Shown here one piece after another: positions 6,562 to 7,074 of a DNA stretch of 7,074 bases. The notes under the pieces are model-generated. The model made no database searches. It saw nothing but the letters and a program-made list of their open reading frames with translations, and had not been told where the DNA came from. The position numbers and the translations under genes are program-made. Numbering within the stretch: position 1 is the stretch's first letter; each line of letters opens with the position of its first letter. The DNA is from an uncultured Clostridia bacterium (GTDB lineage Bacteria > Bacillota > Clostridia > Oscillospirales > Oscillospiraceae): NCBI GenBank assembly GCA_945635805.1, contig CALZCW010000031.1, positions 1-7,074 of the forward strand. The letters are read 5' to 3'.

Positions 6562-6596
6562 AAAAAGACGGCTCTGCGTCAATGCACAGAGCCGTC
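6562..6596 (-). terminator. Intrinsic terminator after valS
   Basis: The transcript forms GACGGCTCTG paired perfectly with CAGAGCCGTC; a G-U and a G-C pair extend the stem to 12 pairs with a six-base loop, followed by TTTTTG. It begins about ten bases after the valS stop codon. There is no T-run on the other side, so it acts only on leftward transcripts. It separates valS from the lepB operon. Confidence 0.93.
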
Positions 6597-6606
6597 CTCA
6601 ATCATG

Positions 6607-7074
6607 TCAAATGGCTTTCATTCTTGCTTCGCTCTCATTGAGCTGCTGCAGAAGCGCCTCATACTTTTTCGCCTTCTCGCGCTCGGCGTTGACAACGGCC
6701 TCGGGCGCCTTTGCCACAAAGCCCTCGTTGCTGAGCTTGCCGCGGATGGAGGCGAGCATTTTCTCCGTCTTTTCCTTCTCCCTGGCAATGCGCGCCAGCT
6801 CTGCCTCCACGTCCACGAGTTGGTTCATGGGCATATAAAGCGACGCGTCATGGGTGACGCAGGAAGCCATGCTTTCATGTCCCGCAGGCTCTGTCTCGGC
6901 GATAATCACCTCATCGGCGTAGGCAAGGCGGGTGATGAAGGCCGTGCCGGATGCGAAGACCTCCGGGGTCTTGGTGACGATATACAGGGTGCATTTCTTC
7001 GACGGCGGCACGTTCATCTCCGCGCGGCGGTTGCGAATTGCGCGGATGGCGTTCATAATGCTCTCCATGGCACT
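6607..7074 (-). CDS. valS: Valyl-tRNA synthetase, C-terminal part
   Basis: The last 155 residues of ValRS, the class I enzyme that charges tRNA-Val; the catalytic and editing domains lie beyond the right edge. The segment begins in the end of the anticodon-binding domain, with AIRAIRNRRAEMNVPPSKK, a stretch highly typical of ValRS. It continues into the C-terminal coiled-coil arm that contacts the tRNA: an alternating charged/hydrophobic run from VDVEAELARIAREKEKTEKML, then the family signature KLSNEGFVAKAPEAVV, ending with a helical tail. It stops 10 bases before a strong terminator, so it is the last gene of its transcript. The reading frame is intact to the window edge; the ATG at 7068 is an internal methionine, not a start. 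Confidence 0.97.
   Translation of the reverse strand, partial: SAMESIMNAIRAIRNRRAEMNVPPSKKCTLYIVTKTPEVFASGTAFITRLAYADEVIIAETEPAGHESMASCVTHDASLYMPMNQLVDVEAELARIAREKEKTEKMLASIRGKLSNEGFVAKAPEAVVNAEREKAKKYEALLQQLNESEARMKAI

Noticed and set aside
6327..6563. A 78-codon minus-strand frame starting at TTG in the valS-lepB intergenic region
   Set aside because: It begins at the valS terminator T-run, has no ribosome binding site, crosses the candidate promoter and runs into lepB in another frame. The translation resembles no known leader peptide.
1..7074. Mobile elements, CRISPR arrays, defence or secondary-metabolite systems
   Set aside because: No transposase, integrase, direct-repeat array or unusual gene cassette is visible. 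Apart from one small unknown protein, all genes belong to well-known families in a tight housekeeping layout.

Overview
The window looks like a core chromosomal segment of a fairly GC-rich member of the Clostridia, probably of the Oscillospiraceae type. This is inferred from protein flavour (Gram-positive-style signal peptidase, RbgA, trigger factor–ClpP–ClpX order), strong AGGAGG-type ribosome binding sites and TTG starts; the exact genus cannot be read from it. Every credible gene lies on the minus strand, so transcription runs from high to low coordinates. The genes are packed, and no stretch longer than about 220 bases lacks a gene.

In transcription order: the 3' end of valS (valyl-tRNA synthetase) enters at the right edge and ends in a strong intrinsic terminator. 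A 221-base intergenic region (6386-6606) holds that terminator and a candidate promoter. It is followed by a tight, translationally coupled run: lepB (signal peptidase I), rbgA (ribosome assembly GTPase), an unrecognised 74-codon gene, rnhB (RNase HII), yraN (UPF0102), an M19 dipeptidase and a calcineurin-like metallophosphoesterase. Neighbouring genes overlap by 1 to 23 bases or are 9 to 14 bases apart, as expected of one operon. No terminator is visible after the phosphoesterase. A well-formed extended -10 promoter in the next 110 bases then starts the trigger factor–clpP–clpX unit, which leaves the window after 15 codons of clpX.

Functionally, the first unit joins protein export (LepB), 50S subunit maturation (RbgA) and removal of RNA from DNA (RNase HII) with a putative nuclease-fold protein and two metal-dependent hydrolases of unknown substrate. 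The second unit is the protein quality-control set: a ribosome-bound chaperone and the ClpXP protease.

I found no mobile element, CRISPR array, tRNA, rRNA, phage or defence genes, and no evidence of a novel multi-gene system. The least explained item is the 74-residue protein between rbgA and rnhB. The other findings are modest: promoter architecture, start-codon choice and a GTPase motif substitution.
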